A stretch of DNA of 64,000 bases from Bacillus tequilensis KCTC 13622 (GCF_000507145.1 NZ_AYTO01000032.1:124001-188000); one strand, 5' to 3'; counted from the first letter of the stretch, positions 29,188 through 39,894 are shown. The notes: generated by a model from the sequence alone, not told the origin. Numbers and translations are program-made.

Positions 29188-30578
29188 CAGCTTATATTTC
29201 GTTCGCTGGCAGCAGCCGCATTTTTCTTATGAAAACCTTTTCCATAATACATGGCAAGTAAGATGAGAAACCATACCGGCCCGATAATGACAGCCACTCT
29301 TGTATCTGGACTGTAAGCCATAAGAATAACGACAAATGCCAAAAATGCCAATGACAGATAAGACGCAAACGGAAAGAAAGGCATTTTGTATTTTAAGTGT
29401 TTCTTTTCTTCAGGCTGCAAGCTTTTTCGGTATTTAATTTGAGAAAGCAAAATGATCGCCCACGTCCAAATCGCTCCGAACGTCGCAATGCTTGTGACCC
29501 AAGTAAACACCTTCGCAGGCACAACATAGTTTAAGAGCACTCCGACTAATAAAACGCCCGCCGAAGCGAGAACAGCTTTACCCGGGATGCCGCCTTTTGT
29601 CAGCTGTCCGTATGCTTTTGGCGCTTCCTCTTGCTCAGCTAAGTTAAACAGCATCCGTCCCGTGCTGAAAATGCCGCTGTTGCATGAAGACAGCGCGGCG
29701 GTCAAGACGACAAAGTTAATAATGCCTGCAGCCGATGGAATGCCCACTTTTTCAAATGTGAGGACAAACGGACTTCCTTGTGAGCCGATTTCCTGCCAAG
29801 GGTAAATAGACATAATGACAAATAAAGCACCGACATAAAAAATCAAAATGCGCCAGAATACTGTATCGATTGCTTTTGCTAATGATTTTTGCGGGTTTTT
29901 CACCTCACCGGCCGTCACCCCGATCATTTCGATCCCTAAATAGGCGAACATCACCATTTGGAGTGACAATAAAACCCCTTTCATTCCATGAGGAAAAAAT
30001 CCTCCGTTGCTCCATAAATTGCTGATTCCGGTTGCAATGCCTCCATTGCCGATCCCAACGATGATCATCAATAAACCGACAACAATCATTGATAAGATTG
30101 CGACAATTTTAATCAAAGCAAACCAAAACTCCAGCTCTCCGTAAGCTTTAACAGCCAAGAAATTAACACCCGTCATGATGACCAGCGCCGATAATGCCCA
30201 AATCCAGTTTGGCACGTCCGGAAACCAATACCCCATATAAATCCCGACAGCCGTAATCTCAGCCATACAGGTTACTACCCATAAAAACCAATAGTTCCAA
30301 CCAGTTAAATAGCCTGCAAGCGGTCCCAAATAATCACGGGCATAACGGCTGAAAGAGCCAGCCACCGGTTTTTGAATAGCCATTTCTCCAAGTGCCCTCA
30401 TAATAAAAAACATGATCAGGCCGCTTATGGCGTACGCTGCCAAAATACCCGGCCCTGCTAATTGAATAGCTGATGCGGAGCCGAGGAACAATCCAACTCC
30501 TATGGCAGCTCCTAAAGACATTAAAGAAATATGCCTTTCTTCGAGTCCACGGTGCAGCTCTTGTTTTTGTTTTTGCAT
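29187..30578 (-). CDS. ytnA: Amino-acid permease YtnA
   Basis: A 463-residue APC-superfamily permease of the amino-acid transporter (AAT) group with twelve membrane segments. Signatures include ERHISLMSLGAAIGVGLFLGSA at the first helix, QKPVAGSFSRYAR, and GVTAGEVKNPQKSLAKAI. The family suggests proline/aromatic or similar amino acid uptake; the true substrate is not known from sequence. The ATG at 30578 follows GAGGAG. Adjacent to asnB but separated by a terminator. Confidence 0.9.
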   Translation of the reverse strand: MQKQKQELHRGLEERHISLMSLGAAIGVGLFLGSASAIQLAGPGILAAYAISGLIMFFIMRALGEMAIQKPVAGSFSRYARDYLGPLAGYLTGWNYWFLWVVTCMAEITAVGIYMGYWFPDVPNWIWALSALVIMTGVNFLAVKAYGELEFWFALIKIVAILSMIVVGLLMIIVGIGNGGIATGISNLWSNGGFFPHGMKGVLLSLQMVMFAYLGIEMIGVTAGEVKNPQKSLAKAIDTVFWRILIFYVGALFVIMSIYPWQEIGSQGSPFVLTFEKVGIPSAAGIINFVVLTAALSSCNSGIFSTGRMLFNLAEQEEAPKAYGQLTKGGIPGKAVLASAGVLLVGVLLNYVVPAKVFTWVTSIATFGAIWTWAIILLSQIKYRKSLQPEEKKHLKYKMPFFPFASYLSLAFLAFVVILMAYSPDTRVAVIIGPVWFLILLAMYYGKGFHKKNAAAASERNIS

Positions 30579-30677
30579 GCTTTCTTCTCCTCTTGAAAAA
30601 AATATCAATGAATCACTTTTCTGAATTTTCCGTGCAGATTGGGTATCAATGATGATGGAGGAATAAAAGGATAATAA

Positions 30678-30705
30678 CAAGGCTTTCGACGAATCGAAAG
30701 CCTTG
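30678..30705 (-). terminator. asnB terminator
   Basis: CAAGGCTTTCG / CGAAAGCCTTG hairpin; the T-tract on the minus strand is broken (TTATTATCC), so termination may be partial. Confidence 0.75.
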
Positions 30706-30712
30706 CTGTCTG

Positions 30713-32611
30713 TTACACAAAGATGACTTCTTTAGGCTGATGGCTCAGCTCTTCAGGCATATACCGTTTTTCGATATTGATGCTGTGCCAGATCATAAAG
30801 ATCAGTACAGTCCAGATTTTACGGCTGTTATCAGCCTTGTCCGCACAATGGTCTTCAAGAAGCTGAAGAACATAATCCTTGTGGATATATGCATCCGTTT
30901 GGCTTTCCTGAATAATGTTCCGCACCCATTCGTTCATTTCGTTTTTCAGCCAATGACGGATCGGCACAGGGAACCCGAGCTTTTTGCGGTTTAATACGTG
31001 CTCAGGAACAATTCCTTCAGCGGCTTTGCGAAGAAGATACTTCGTCGTGCCGTTTTTCGTTTTCAGCTCATCAGGAATTTTTGAAGCAACATCGAATACG
31101 ACTTTATCCAGGAACGGCACACGCAGTTCCAAAGAATTCGCCATTGTCATTTTATCCGCTTTTAACAAAATGTCGCCGCGCATCCAAGTATGGATATCGA
31201 CATACTGCATTTTGTTGATATCGCTGTATGAGCTGCTTTCTGTAAAGTAAGTCTTCGTCACATCGCGATATGAAAGATTCGGATTATAATGCTTCAGCAG
31301 CTGTTTTTTGACAGACTCTTCAAAGATCTTCGCGTTACCGATATAACGATCTTGAAGCGGCGTACAGCCGCGCTCAAGCAGGCTCTTTCCTCTCATCCCT
31401 TCAGGCATAACGGCCGCGACGTGCAGAAGCATTTTCTTCAGGCCGGACGGAATGCGTTCAAACGGCTTAAGCGAAAGCGGCTCACGGTAAATGTTATATC
31501 CGCCGAAGAGCTCATCCGCGCCTTCACCTGATAATGCAACCGTTACATGTTTTTTCGCTTCTTTCGCAACAAAGTACAACGGAATCGCTGCCGGATCAGC
31601 AAGCGGATCATCAAAATGCCATACGATCTTCGGAAGCTCGTTCATATATTCCTCAGGCGAAATGACTTTGCTGATGTTTTCAATGCCAAGCGCCGCTGCA
31701 GTTTCTTTCGCTACATCGACTTCACTGAAGCCCTGCTGTTCAAATCCGACAGAGAATGTTTTTAAGCTTGGATGCAATTCTTTCGCAACGGATACAATAA
31801 AGGAAGAATCAATTCCGCCGGACAGGAATGAACCGACAGGAACGTCACTTCTCATATGAACGTTGACAGAGTCGTAGATTGCGTCTCTGACCTCTTTCAC
31901 AAGCTTGTCTTCTTCAGTCTGAACCGGCTTGAAGTTCGCTTTGAAATACGTTTTAAATGTGATATCGCCGTCCGGGCGGATTGTAAACTGTGAACCCGGC
32001 TCTACTTTTTTCACATTGGCATCAAGCGTGCTTGGTTCAGGAACGAATTGGAAAGACATGTACTGCTGCAATGCCTCTTTATCTATTTCAATATCATTTT
32101 GAGCAACCATTAAACTTTTTCTCTCTGAGGCAAAATAAACCTGATCATCGATCGTTGTGTAATACAGCGGTTTAATGCCGAAAGGATCTCTTGCTCCATA
32201 AAGCACATGATCGTTTTTATTCCAAATCAGAAAAGCAAACATACCGCGCAGTTTGGACGCCGCTTCTTCTTTATAGTGACGGTAAGTCGCAAGAAGAACC
32301 TCTGTGTCCGAATCCGTGTTGAATGTATACCCCTTTGCTTCAAGTTCTTCTCTCAGTTCAATATAGTTATAGATTTCTCCGTTAAAGATAATCCAATATG
32401 TTTCATCTTCATATGATAAAGGCTGTCCGCCATTTTCTACGTCAATAATGCTGAGCCGTCTGAAACCGAATCCAACGTGCTCATCATGGAAATATCCATC
32501 ACTGTCAGGACCGCGGTGAACGATCATTTGGTTCATTTGTTTGATTAATTCTTCTTGATCAGCGGTTTGAGCTAACGGATGCTTGTTAAAAACCCCGACA
32601 AATCCACACAT
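30713..32611 (-). CDS. asnB: Asparagine synthetase (glutamine-hydrolysing)
   Basis: A 632-residue class B enzyme. The glutaminase domain begins with the required nucleophile C2 (MCGFVGVFNK) and includes RGPDSDGY, RRLSIIDVENG and FNGEIYNY. The synthetase domain has the pyrophosphate loop SGGIDSS near residue 260. It converts aspartate plus glutamine to asparagine. 168 has three such genes; this one matches AsnB by position and sequence, which in 168 also amidates meso-diaminopimelate of peptidoglycan. TATGGAGG precedes the ATG. Confidence 0.95.
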   Translation of the reverse strand: MCGFVGVFNKHPLAQTADQEELIKQMNQMIVHRGPDSDGYFHDEHVGFGFRRLSIIDVENGGQPLSYEDETYWIIFNGEIYNYIELREELEAKGYTFNTDSDTEVLLATYRHYKEEAASKLRGMFAFLIWNKNDHVLYGARDPFGIKPLYYTTIDDQVYFASERKSLMVAQNDIEIDKEALQQYMSFQFVPEPSTLDANVKKVEPGSQFTIRPDGDITFKTYFKANFKPVQTEEDKLVKEVRDAIYDSVNVHMRSDVPVGSFLSGGIDSSFIVSVAKELHPSLKTFSVGFEQQGFSEVDVAKETAAALGIENISKVISPEEYMNELPKIVWHFDDPLADPAAIPLYFVAKEAKKHVTVALSGEGADELFGGYNIYREPLSLKPFERIPSGLKKMLLHVAAVMPEGMRGKSLLERGCTPLQDRYIGNAKIFEESVKKQLLKHYNPNLSYRDVTKTYFTESSSYSDINKMQYVDIHTWMRGDILLKADKMTMANSLELRVPFLDKVVFDVASKIPDELKTKNGTTKYLLRKAAEGIVPEHVLNRKKLGFPVPIRHWLKNEMNEWVRNIIQESQTDAYIHKDYVLQLLEDHCADKADNSRKIWTVLIFMIWHSINIEKRYMPEELSHQPKEVIFV

Positions 32612-32720
32612 AGTATTGCCTCCATAATTAAAATTATCATCATTGAACCCCTATTTATAGACGCTGTGAATAGTATTTGGTTTCACGGTTATGTAAAAAA
32701 ATAAACATGAATACAACGTA

Positions 32721-32754
32721 AAAAAGGGAAAGCCGCTTAACCAGTAAGCGGCTA
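32721..32754 (-). terminator. metK terminator
   Basis: AGCCGCTTA / TAAGCGGCT hairpin followed on the minus strand by TTCCCTTTTTT. Confidence 0.88.
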
Positions 32755-32759
32755 TAAAA

Positions 32760-33962
32760 TTATTCTCCTAACGCTTCTTTACGCAGCTGCTCTGCTTTGT
32801 CTGTACGCTCCCACGGAAGATCAACATCGTGGCGTCCAAAATGGCCGTACGCAGCAGTTTGTTTGTAGATCGGGCGGCGTAAATCAAGCATTTTGATAAT
32901 GCCGGCAGGTCGTAAATCAAAGTTATTTCGAACAACTTCAATCAGTTTTTCCTCAGAAGCTTTTCCGGATCCGAATGTGTTGATTGAAATTGACACTGGC
33001 TGTGCAACACCGATCGCGTAAGCAAGCTGTACTTCACAAGAATCAGCAAGCTCAGCCGCAACGATGTTTTTCGCAACGTATCTTGCTGCATAAGCCGCAG
33101 AACGGTCTACCTTCGTCGCATCCTTACCTGAGAACGCGCCGCCGCCGTGGCGTGCATAGCCGCCGTACGTATCAACGATGATTTTGCGTCCTGTAAGTCC
33201 TGCATCCCCTTGAGGGCCTCCGATAACGAAACGTCCTGTAGGATTGATGAAATATTTTGTTTCTTCATCAATCAGCTCTTTAGGAACAACTGGATTGATC
33301 ACATGTTCTTTAATGTTGCGCTGGATTTGCTCAAGCGTAATTTCAGGGTGATGCTGAGTTGAAATGACAATCGCGTCAATACGCACAGGCTTGTTATTTT
33401 CATCGTACTCGACCGTTACCTGTGTTTTGCCGTCAGGGCGAAGGTACGGAAGAATATCTTCTTTACGAACTTCACTCAGGCGGCGGGCTAATTTATGAGC
33501 TAGTGAAATTGGAAGAGGCATAAGCTCTTTCGTTTCGTTGCACGCGTAACCGAACATTAAACCTTGGTCACCCGCACCGATCGCTTCAATTTCTTCGTCG
33601 CTCATTGTGCCTTCACGGGCTTCAAGCGCTTGGTCTACACCCATCGCGATATCAGCAGACTGCTCGTCAATTGATGTTAAAACTGCACAAGTTTCCGCAT
33701 CAAATCCGTATTTCGCACGTGTGTATCCGATTTCTTTAATGGTTTGGCGAACCGTTTTCGGAATGTCAACATACGTAGATGTTGTGATCTCTCCGCTGAC
33801 AAGAACCAAACCAGTTGTCACAGATGTTTCACAAGCAACACGCGCGTTTGGGTCTTTCTTTAAAATTTCATCTAAGATGCTGTCAGAAATCTGGTCACAG
33901 ATTTTATCCGGATGCCCCTCCGTAACAGATTCTGATGTAAATAAACGACGATTTTTACTCAT
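32760..33962 (-). CDS. metK: S-adenosylmethionine synthetase
   Basis: A 400-residue enzyme making SAM from methionine and ATP. Signatures: [14 protein letters not shown] at the start, [12 protein letters not shown] near residue 118, and the glycine-rich [16 protein letters not shown] near residue 263. The ATG at 33962 follows AGGAGGAA; the longer open frame upstream is not translated. Placed behind a SAM-I riboswitch, so its product represses it. Confidence 0.97.
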   Translation of the reverse strand: MSKNRRLFTSESVTEGHPDKICDQISDSILDEILKKDPNARVACETSVTTGLVLVSGEITTSTYVDIPKTVRQTIKEIGYTRAKYGFDAETCAVLTSIDEQSADIAMGVDQALEAREGTMSDEEIEAIGAGDQGLMFGYACNETKELMPLPISLAHKLARRLSEVRKEDILPYLRPDGKTQVTVEYDENNKPVRIDAIVISTQHHPEITLEQIQRNIKEHVINPVVPKELIDEETKYFINPTGRFVIGGPQGDAGLTGRKIIVDTYGGYARHGGGAFSGKDATKVDRSAAYAARYVAKNIVAAELADSCEVQLAYAIGVAQPVSISINTFGSGKASEEKLIEVVRNNFDLRPAGIIKMLDLRRPIYKQTAAYGHFGRHDVDLPWERTDKAEQLRKEALGE

Positions 33963-34081
33963 GATTTGCTTCCTCCTGCACAAGGCCTCCCGAAAGACCT
34001 TGTATATATGATACGGAACTCGCTCCCTCTTATACAATGTAACGTTATATTAGAGAATGTTAATTGGCATATTTATGAAAT

Positions 34082-34272
34082 AAAAAAACCTTTTCCATCG
34101 AGGAAAGGGTTTGGTCTTTGTGCCTTTCACTCTTATCGCTCAAGGAATCATACAACCTTGCAACAGGTTAGCACCTTGGTTGTCTCACACAGTTTAACAT
34201 AATAAATAACAGAGAAACCGGTTGCTGGGCTTCATAGGGCCTGTCCCTCCGCCAGCTCGGGATAAGAGTATC
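34082..34272 (-). promoter_or_regulatory. SAM-I (S-box) riboswitch of metK
   Basis: On the minus strand the leader shows the S-box core in order: CTTATC...GAG, GGAGGGAC, GGCCC-ATGAAGCCC, GCAACC, AAGGTGCTAA, and closing GATAAGAG. A terminator AACCCTTTCC / GGAAAAGGTT with a T-run follows (34083-34112). SAM binding should favour termination. Confidence 0.96.
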
Positions 34273-34285
34273 CGCTCAATGAAAT

Positions 34286-34315
34286 ATCTTATCGTAAAAG
34301 GGTTTGCAATGTCAA
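34286..34315 (-). promoter_or_regulatory. metK sigma-A promoter
   Basis: TTGACA (34315-34310), 18 nt, TAAGAT (34291-34286), ending just before the riboswitch. Confidence 0.75.
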
Positions 34316-34393
34316 TATGATTCAGAAGAAATAGGCACCTATATCGCAAGGGAAAAGATTGGAAAACGCACACACAAAAAACGATAAATAGTA

Positions 34394-34421
34394 TAGACTA
34401 TTCGAAAATATATGTTATACT
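34394..34421 (+). promoter_or_regulatory. pckA promoter with CcpN-type site
   Basis: TAGACT (34394-34399), 16 nt, TATACT (34416-34421). TATGTTATACT at 34411-34421 fits the CcpN consensus TRTGHYATAYW and overlaps the -10 box, in line with known glycolytic repression of pckA by CcpN. Confidence 0.7.
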
Positions 34422-34467
34422 AATTCACAATTAGCAAAACATAAAAAACGATAAAGGAAGGTTTCAT

Positions 34468-36051
34468 ATGAACTCAGTTGATTTGACCGCTGATTTACAA
34501 GCATTATTAACAAGTCCAAATGTGCGTCATAATTTATCAGCAGCACAGCTTACAGAAAAAGTACTATCGCGGAACGAGGGCATTTTAACATCCACGGGTG
34601 CCGTTCGGGCGACTACAGGGGCTTATACAGGACGTTCACCTAAAGACAAATTTATCGTGGAGGAAGAAAGCACGAAACATAAGATCGATTGGGGTATGGT
34701 GAACCAGCCGATTTCAGAAGAAGCGTTCGACCGGCTGTACACGAAAGTTGTCAGCTACCTGAAACAGCGGGATGAGCTGTTTGTTTTCGAAGGATTTGCC
34801 GGGGCAGACGAAAAATACAGGCTGCCGATCACTGTCGTAAATGAGTTCGCATGGCACAATTTATTCGCCAGACAGCTGTTTATCCGCCCGGAAGGCAATG
34901 ATAAGAAAACAGTTGAACAGCCGTTTACCATTCTTTCTGCTCCGCATTTCAAAGCGGATCCAAAAACAGACGGCACACATTCCGAAACGTTTATTATTGT
35001 CTCTTTCGAAAAGCGGACGATTTTAATCGGCGGAACAGAGTATGCCGGAGAAATGAAGAAATCCATTTTCTCCATTATGAATTTCCTGCTCCCTGAAAGA
35101 GATATTTTATCCATGCACTGCTCAGCCAATGTCGGTGACAAAGGCGATGTCGCTCTTTTCTTCGGGTTGTCCGGAACAGGCAAAACCACATTGTCAGCCG
35201 ACGCTGACCGCAAGCTGATCGGCGACGATGAACACGGCTGGTCTGACACAGGCGTCTTTAATATTGAAGGCGGATGTTACGCCAAGTGCATACATTTAAG
35301 CGAAGAAAAGGAGCCTCAAATCTTTAACGCGATCCGCTTCGGATCTGTTCTCGAAAATGTTGTTATTGATGAGGATACACGTGAAGCCAATTACGATGAT
35401 TCCTTCTATACCGAAAATACGCGGGCGGCTTACCCGATTCATATGATTGACAACATTGTGACTCCGAGCATGGCAGGCCACCCGTCAGCCATTGTATTTT
35501 TGACGGCTGATGCATTCGGAGTCCTGCCTCCGATCAGCAAATTGACGAAAGAGCAGGCGATGTACCATTTCTTGAGCGGGTATACGAGCAAGCTAGCCGG
35601 AACCGAACGCGGTGTAACGTCTCCTGAGACGACGTTCTCCACATGCTTCGGCTCACCGTTTTTGCCGCTTCCTGCTCATGTCTATGCTGAAATGCTCGGG
35701 AAAAAGATCGATGAACACGGCGCAGAGGTTTTCTTGGTCAATACCGGCTGGACCGGCGGCGGCTACGGCACAGGGGAACGCATGAAGCTTTCTTACACGA
35801 GAGCGATGGTCAAAGCTGCGATTGAAGGCAAATTAGAGGATGCTGAAATGATGACTGACGATATTTTCGGCCTGCACATTCCGATTCACGTTCCTGGTGT
35901 TCCTGATCATATTCTTCAGCCGGAAAACACGTGGAACAATAAGGAAGAATACAGAGAAAAGGCTGTCTATCTCGCAAACGAATTCAAAGAGAATTTTAAA
36001 AAGTTTACACATACGGATGCTATTGCACAGGCAGGCGGCCCTCTCGTTTAA
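34468..36051 (+). CDS. pckA: Phosphoenolpyruvate carboxykinase (ATP)
   Basis: A 527-residue ATP-dependent PEPCK converting oxaloacetate to phosphoenolpyruvate, the first gluconeogenic step. Signatures: [18 protein letters not shown] near residue 45, the kinase P-loop [13 protein letters not shown] near residue 235, and the metal-binding GDDEHGWSD just after. Length agrees with the family. GGAAGG precedes the ATG. Single gene with a strong terminator. Confidence 0.97.
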   Translation: MNSVDLTADLQALLTSPNVRHNLSAAQLTEKVLSRNEGILTSTGAVRATTGAYTGRSPKDKFIVEEESTKHKIDWGMVNQPISEEAFDRLYTKVVSYLKQRDELFVFEGFAGADEKYRLPITVVNEFAWHNLFARQLFIRPEGNDKKTVEQPFTILSAPHFKADPKTDGTHSETFIIVSFEKRTILIGGTEYAGEMKKSIFSIMNFLLPERDILSMHCSANVGDKGDVALFFGLSGTGKTTLSADADRKLIGDDEHGWSDTGVFNIEGGCYAKCIHLSEEKEPQIFNAIRFGSVLENVVIDEDTREANYDDSFYTENTRAAYPIHMIDNIVTPSMAGHPSAIVFLTADAFGVLPPISKLTKEQAMYHFLSGYTSKLAGTERGVTSPETTFSTCFGSPFLPLPAHVYAEMLGKKIDEHGAEVFLVNTGWTGGGYGTGERMKLSYTRAMVKAAIEGKLEDAEMMTDDIFGLHIPIHVPGVPDHILQPENTWNNKEEYREKAVYLANEFKENFKKFTHTDAIAQAGGPLV

Positions 36052-36055
36052 AAAG

Positions 36056-36091
36056 CAAAAGCCAAGAGCGATTACGCTCTTGGCTTGTTTT
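36056..36091. terminator. Bidirectional terminator pckA / ytmB
   Basis: AGCCAAGAGCG / CGCTCTTGGCT with A-run and T-run. Confidence 0.92.
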
Positions 36092-36332
36092 AATTAACAG
36101 AATGCAGAGAAGTCAGCTTGTACGTAATGATGGTCCGGCCGTTTTCCCATTGAAGTTTCTGCACTTCAGCTGTGCCTGACTTTTCTCCGAACTTTGTTTT
36201 TTGCACATCCATCGGAATCTCCATCGGATACACCCGGTATCCGTCTTTCTCTAACGTGAATATATTTTCATCTATGCGAACTTCGTTTCCTTTTGTCACA
36301 ATCAGTGTATTAAATTCTACAGGCATTCCCAA
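36090..36332 (-). CDS. ytmB: Conserved protein YtmB, 80 residues
   Basis: DUF2584-type protein of unknown function, all-beta by appearance (alternating polar/hydrophobic strands such as VYPMEIPMD and RTIITYKLTSL). No signal or membrane segment. Start is TTG at 36332, 8 nt after AAAGGGG, giving the known 80-residue product MGMPVEFNTLIV. It follows ytmA by 51 nt on the same strand and is probably cotranscribed. Confidence 0.85.
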   Translation of the reverse strand: MGMPVEFNTLIVTKGNEVRIDENIFTLEKDGYRVYPMEIPMDVQKTKFGEKSGTAEVQKLQWENGRTIITYKLTSLHSVN

Positions 36333-36383
36333 AGTGAGATCCCCTTTCGTTCTCTTTTTTCTTTATCATACCATATTTCACCG

Positions 36384-37157
36384 TCAGCGGTTCTTCATCC
36401 ATTGTGTGAGCTGCCGCACGATACACCGGTTTTCTTTTGGCGGGAAATAATGTGTGAAGGTACTGTAGTACCACGTCTCCACCGGCTTATGCAGCTGTTT
36501 TAGCTTTTCTTCGAATAAATAGGAATGCTGAATCGAAACGTTTTGGTCTTTTTCTCCATGGATTAACAGCACGGGTGCCTGAATTTTGTCTACATGGTCA
36601 AACGGTGTTCTCCATTTGTATTCCTCAGGCACCTTTTTAGGTGTTCCGCCAATGACCCTTTTCATCATACGCCGCAAATCCTGCCGCTCTTCATATGTAA
36701 GGATCATATCACTGACGCCTCCCCAGGAAACGAATGAAGCCGCATGCCGGCCCATTTCAATCGCAGTGAGCATTCCCATAATTCCGCCGCGGGAAAAGCC
36801 AAAGATATGAACCCTGTCCTTCTTGACATTCGGATGCCGCTGAAGCAGGCGAAAAGCGGAAAAAGCATCCTCCCTGTCTTCTCCGGCAAAATCCTCGTTG
36901 CCCTCTCCTCCTTGATTTCCTCTGTAAAAAGGAGCAAACACAACAAATCCTTGGGATGCAAACTGGATTATGCGGCCCGGCCGAACCATGCCCACACTTT
37001 TAATCCCCCCGCGCAAATATAAAAATCCGTCATATTGTCCCGGTGCCGCCGGCTCAGCCAGAAGCCCCTTTACCCGTAAGCCATTTGAAAGATAGCAGAT
37101 CGTATACAGACGCACATGCTGGCTTGGCGACGGAAATCTTCTTTTCTCTACAATCAA
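36384..37157 (-). CDS. ytmA: Alpha/beta hydrolase YtmA (S9 peptidase-like)
   Basis: A 257-residue hydrolase resembling the catalytic domain of prolyl oligopeptidases. The nucleophile is in GFSRGGIMGM, the acid in HGEKDQNVSI and the histidine in FTHYFPPKENR. YLRGGIKSVG near residue 50 builds the oxyanion hole. No signal peptide; cytosolic. The substrate is unknown. An AGGAGG site precedes the ATG. Forms an operon with ytmB. Confidence 0.88.
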   Translation of the reverse strand: MIVEKRRFPSPSQHVRLYTICYLSNGLRVKGLLAEPAAPGQYDGFLYLRGGIKSVGMVRPGRIIQFASQGFVVFAPFYRGNQGGEGNEDFAGEDREDAFSAFRLLQRHPNVKKDRVHIFGFSRGGIMGMLTAIEMGRHAASFVSWGGVSDMILTYEERQDLRRMMKRVIGGTPKKVPEEYKWRTPFDHVDKIQAPVLLIHGEKDQNVSIQHSYLFEEKLKQLHKPVETWYYSTFTHYFPPKENRCIVRQLTQWMKNR

Positions 37158-37227
37158 AGCAGCCGCCTCCTTTTTCTATATGCTTTCCTTACTCCGCCAT
37201 TACATCCGGAGAACCTGATTAGGCATT

Positions 37228-37255
37228 CACACATTTTTATACCCATCATACGATA
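37228..37255 (+). promoter_or_regulatory. Putative SigK promoter of ytlACD
   Basis: CATACGATA (37247-37255) is an exact match to the SigK -10 form CATANNNTA, with CACA (37228-37231) 15 nt upstream fitting the -35 mACm. It lies about 50 nt before the ytlA start, implying mother-cell expression late in sporulation. Confidence 0.6.
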
Positions 37256-37306
37256 TGTAAAGCAAAAAAGGATATTAACTTGATGCTAAATAAGGAGGTT
37301 GTCTAT

Positions 37307-38311
37307 GTGAACAAATGGTTAAGGCTGGGCTGCGCCTGTGTCGTCAGCACATTTCTGATGATCGCCCTGGCGGCTTGCAGGCAGGAAGATACGCTCACCA
37401 AAGTCAAAGTAGCTGAAGTGACCCATTCGATTTTTTACGCGCCTTTATATGTGGCTGAGTCTAAAGGATTTTTCAAGGAAGAAGGTCTTGATGTCGATGT
37501 CAATACGACATGGGGCGGCGACAAAACGATGACATCGCTTCTTTCAAATGGCGCAGACATCGCACTTGTCGGGGCAGAAACCTCTATTTATGTCGAAGCA
37601 CAAGGCGCTAAAGACCCCGTCATCAATTTCGCCCAGCTGACCCAGACAGACGGAACGTTCCTTGTTGCGAGAGAAGATGTTGAACACTTCGACTGGGATC
37701 AGCTGAAAGAGAAAACGTTTCTCGGCCAGAGAAAAGGCGGCATGCCGCAAATGGCTGGCGAGTATGTGCTGAACAAACATAAGATTGACCCGCATAAGGA
37801 TATTGACCTCATCCAGAACATAGACTTCGCCAATATCGCCAATGCATTTGCTTCCGGAACCGGTGACTATGTACAGCTCTTTGAACCGCAAGCTTCCCTC
37901 TTTGAGAAAAAAGGCATCGGACATATCGTGGCATCGTTCGGGGAAGAATCAGGCCAGGTTCCGTATACGACTTTTATGGCAAAACAAAGCTATCTGAAGA
38001 AACACGAAGATACAGCCGTCAAGTTTACAAAAGCCATTTATAAGGCGCAGCAGTGGGTGGAAAGTCACACAGCGAAGGACATCACGAACGCCATCAAAGA
38101 TGAATTTGATGATACCGCCCCAGAAGTCATCGAAACATCCATCGAACGCTATAAAAAACAGCATTCGTATTCGCCAGACCCTCTCCTCAACGAAAAAGAA
38201 TGGGAGCTGCTCCAAACCATTATGGACCAATCGGGAGAACTGCCGAAGCACATTCCATATCATCAGCTTGTAAATAAACAAATTGCCGAAAAAGTCACCT
38301 CGGAAAAATAG
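37307..38311 (+). CDS. ytlA: Substrate-binding lipoprotein YtlA
   Basis: A 334-residue binding protein of the NMT1/TauA/SsuA type with a lipobox LAAC (C24). The fold signature is visible in FYAPLYVAESKGFFKEEGLDVD, split here as an 18-residue run after SI. Related proteins bind thiamine precursors, aliphatic sulfonates or nitrate; the ligand of YtlA is not clear. The start is GTG at 37307, 8 nt after AAGGAGG; the upstream ATG of the frame has no site. First gene of ytlA-ytlC-ytlD. Confidence 0.88.
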   Translation: MNKWLRLGCACVVSTFLMIALAACRQEDTLTKVKVAEVTHSIFYAPLYVAESKGFFKEEGLDVDVNTTWGGDKTMTSLLSNGADIALVGAETSIYVEAQGAKDPVINFAQLTQTDGTFLVAREDVEHFDWDQLKEKTFLGQRKGGMPQMAGEYVLNKHKIDPHKDIDLIQNIDFANIANAFASGTGDYVQLFEPQASLFEKKGIGHIVASFGEESGQVPYTTFMAKQSYLKKHEDTAVKFTKAIYKAQQWVESHTAKDITNAIKDEFDDTAPEVIETSIERYKKQHSYSPDPLLNEKEWELLQTIMDQSGELPKHIPYHQLVNKQIAEKVTSEK

Positions 38312-38323
38312 GAGGCGCCATCT

Positions 38324-39106
38324 ATGTCTTTCTTACATGTCGACCATGTAACCCATACTTATTTTTCTATTAAAGAAAAAACAACGGCTGTGCGGGATAT
38401 TCATTTCGATGCCGAAAAAGGTGATTTCATCTCATTTCTCGGCCCAAGCGGCTGCGGTAAAACAACACTGCTTTCCATTATCGCCGGGCTGATTGAGCCA
38501 TCGGAAGGCAGAGTTCTGATTGAAGGCCGTGAGCCGAATCAAAAAGAACATAACATCGGCTACATGCTCCAGCAGGATTACTTATTTCCCTGGAAATCCA
38601 TCGAGGAAAATGTGCTTCTCGGTTTAAAAATAGCCGACACGCTGACGGAAGAAAGCAAGACCGCCGCACTCGGCCTATTGCCGGAGTTCGGCCTCATAGA
38701 TGTGGAGAACAGATATCCGAAAGAGCTGTCGGGCGGTATGCGCCAGCGGGCCGCGCTTGCAAGAACTCTTGCGCCAAATCCAAGTCTGCTTTTGCTGGAT
38801 GAGCCATTTTCCGCGCTTGATTTTCAGACAAAGCTTTCACTGGAAAATCTTGTATTCCACACATTAAAGGAGTATCAAAAAACAGCAGTGCTTGTTACTC
38901 ATGATATTGGGGAAGCGATAGCGATGAGCGACACGATCTTTTTATTTTCAAACCAGCCGGGCACCATCCATCAGATTTTTACCATTCCTAAGGAATTGGC
39001 CGCGATGAAGCCTTTTGACGCCCGCCAGGAGCCATCCTTCCAGACCCTGTTTCAAACAATATGGAAGGAGCTGAATTCCCTTGAGAAACAGCAAAGAAAC
39101 CATTGA
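38324..39106 (+). CDS. ytlC: ABC importer ATPase YtlC
   Basis: A 260-residue ATPase of the SsuB/TauB class: Walker [10 protein letters not shown] near residue 40, Q-loop [10 protein letters not shown], signature [16 protein letters not shown], Walker [13 protein letters not shown] and switch histidine VTHDIGEA. Powers uptake through YtlD. It follows ytlA by 12 nt and overlaps ytlD by 26 nt. Confidence 0.92.
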   Translation: MSFLHVDHVTHTYFSIKEKTTAVRDIHFDAEKGDFISFLGPSGCGKTTLLSIIAGLIEPSEGRVLIEGREPNQKEHNIGYMLQQDYLFPWKSIEENVLLGLKIADTLTEESKTAALGLLPEFGLIDVENRYPKELSGGMRQRAALARTLAPNPSLLLLDEPFSALDFQTKLSLENLVFHTLKEYQKTAVLVTHDIGEAIAMSDTIFLFSNQPGTIHQIFTIPKELAAMKPFDARQEPSFQTLFQTIWKELNSLEKQQRNH

Positions 39107-39893
39107 TCTGCTTCACGAGCAATATCAATGCAAACAGAAAAAGGAAAAATGGAAAGTCCATTCTTTTCAATTCGCCATATTTATCCTTTTTTTCTCAGGT
39201 TGGGAAATCTCCAGCAGACTCGGCTGGATCGATCCGCTGATCTTCAGTTCTCCGTCAGCTGTATGGCGTTTACTGCTGGAGAAACTCGGTGACGGGTCTT
39301 TACTGTCACATATCGGCGTCACTTTATTTGAAACAGTGCTTGGCTTTTTGCTTGGGACGTTTATGGGCACGTGCCTTGCTGCTTTGTTATGGTGGTCCAA
39401 CAGGCTTGCCAGGATTTTAGATCCGTACCTCGTTATTTTGAATGCGATGCCGAAAGTGGCCCTGGGCCCAATCCTGATTGTCGCGCTCGGTCCCAGTTTT
39501 ATCAGCATTATTTCGATGGGAGCTATCATCAGCGTCATTATCACAACCATCGTCGTGTATACCGCCTTCCAGGAGGTTGACGAAAACTATATAAAAGTCA
39601 TGAAAACATTCGGCGCAAAGAAATGGGTTATTTTTAAAGAAGTGATTTTGCCCGCATCTTCCCCCGCTATCATTTCAACATTGAAAGTAAACGTCGGGTT
39701 ATCATGGGTTGGCGTCATTGTAGGAGAATTCCTTGTCTCTAAGGTCGGGTTAGGATATATGATTATTTACGGTTTCCAAGTCTTCAATTTTACGCTCGTC
39801 TTCTTAAGCCTGCTGATTATCGCCATATTCGCCACTCTGATGTATCAGGGCGTCGAGTTGCTGGAAAAGAAATGGACGAAGGGCAGAACATAA
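39081..39893 (+). CDS. ytlD: ABC importer permease YtlD
   Basis: A 270-residue permease of the SsuC/TauC type with about six membrane helices and the EAA-like loop [18 protein letters not shown]. The start is TTG at 39081 within the end of ytlC, behind GGAAGGAG. With YtlA and YtlC it makes a complete importer. A strong terminator follows. Substrate not assignable from sequence. Confidence 0.9.
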   Translation: MRNSKETIDLLHEQYQCKQKKEKWKVHSFQFAIFILFFSGWEISSRLGWIDPLIFSSPSAVWRLLLEKLGDGSLLSHIGVTLFETVLGFLLGTFMGTCLAALLWWSNRLARILDPYLVILNAMPKVALGPILIVALGPSFISIISMGAIISVIITTIVVYTAFQEVDENYIKVMKTFGAKKWVIFKEVILPASSPAIISTLKVNVGLSWVGVIVGEFLVSKVGLGYMIIYGFQVFNFTLVFLSLLIIAIFATLMYQGVELLEKKWTKGRT

Positions 39894-39894
39894 A

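Noticed and set aside
34273-34460. Possible second riboswitch between metK and pckA
   Set aside because: After removing the metK promoter and pckA promoter the rest is AT-rich, with no conserved aptamer core.
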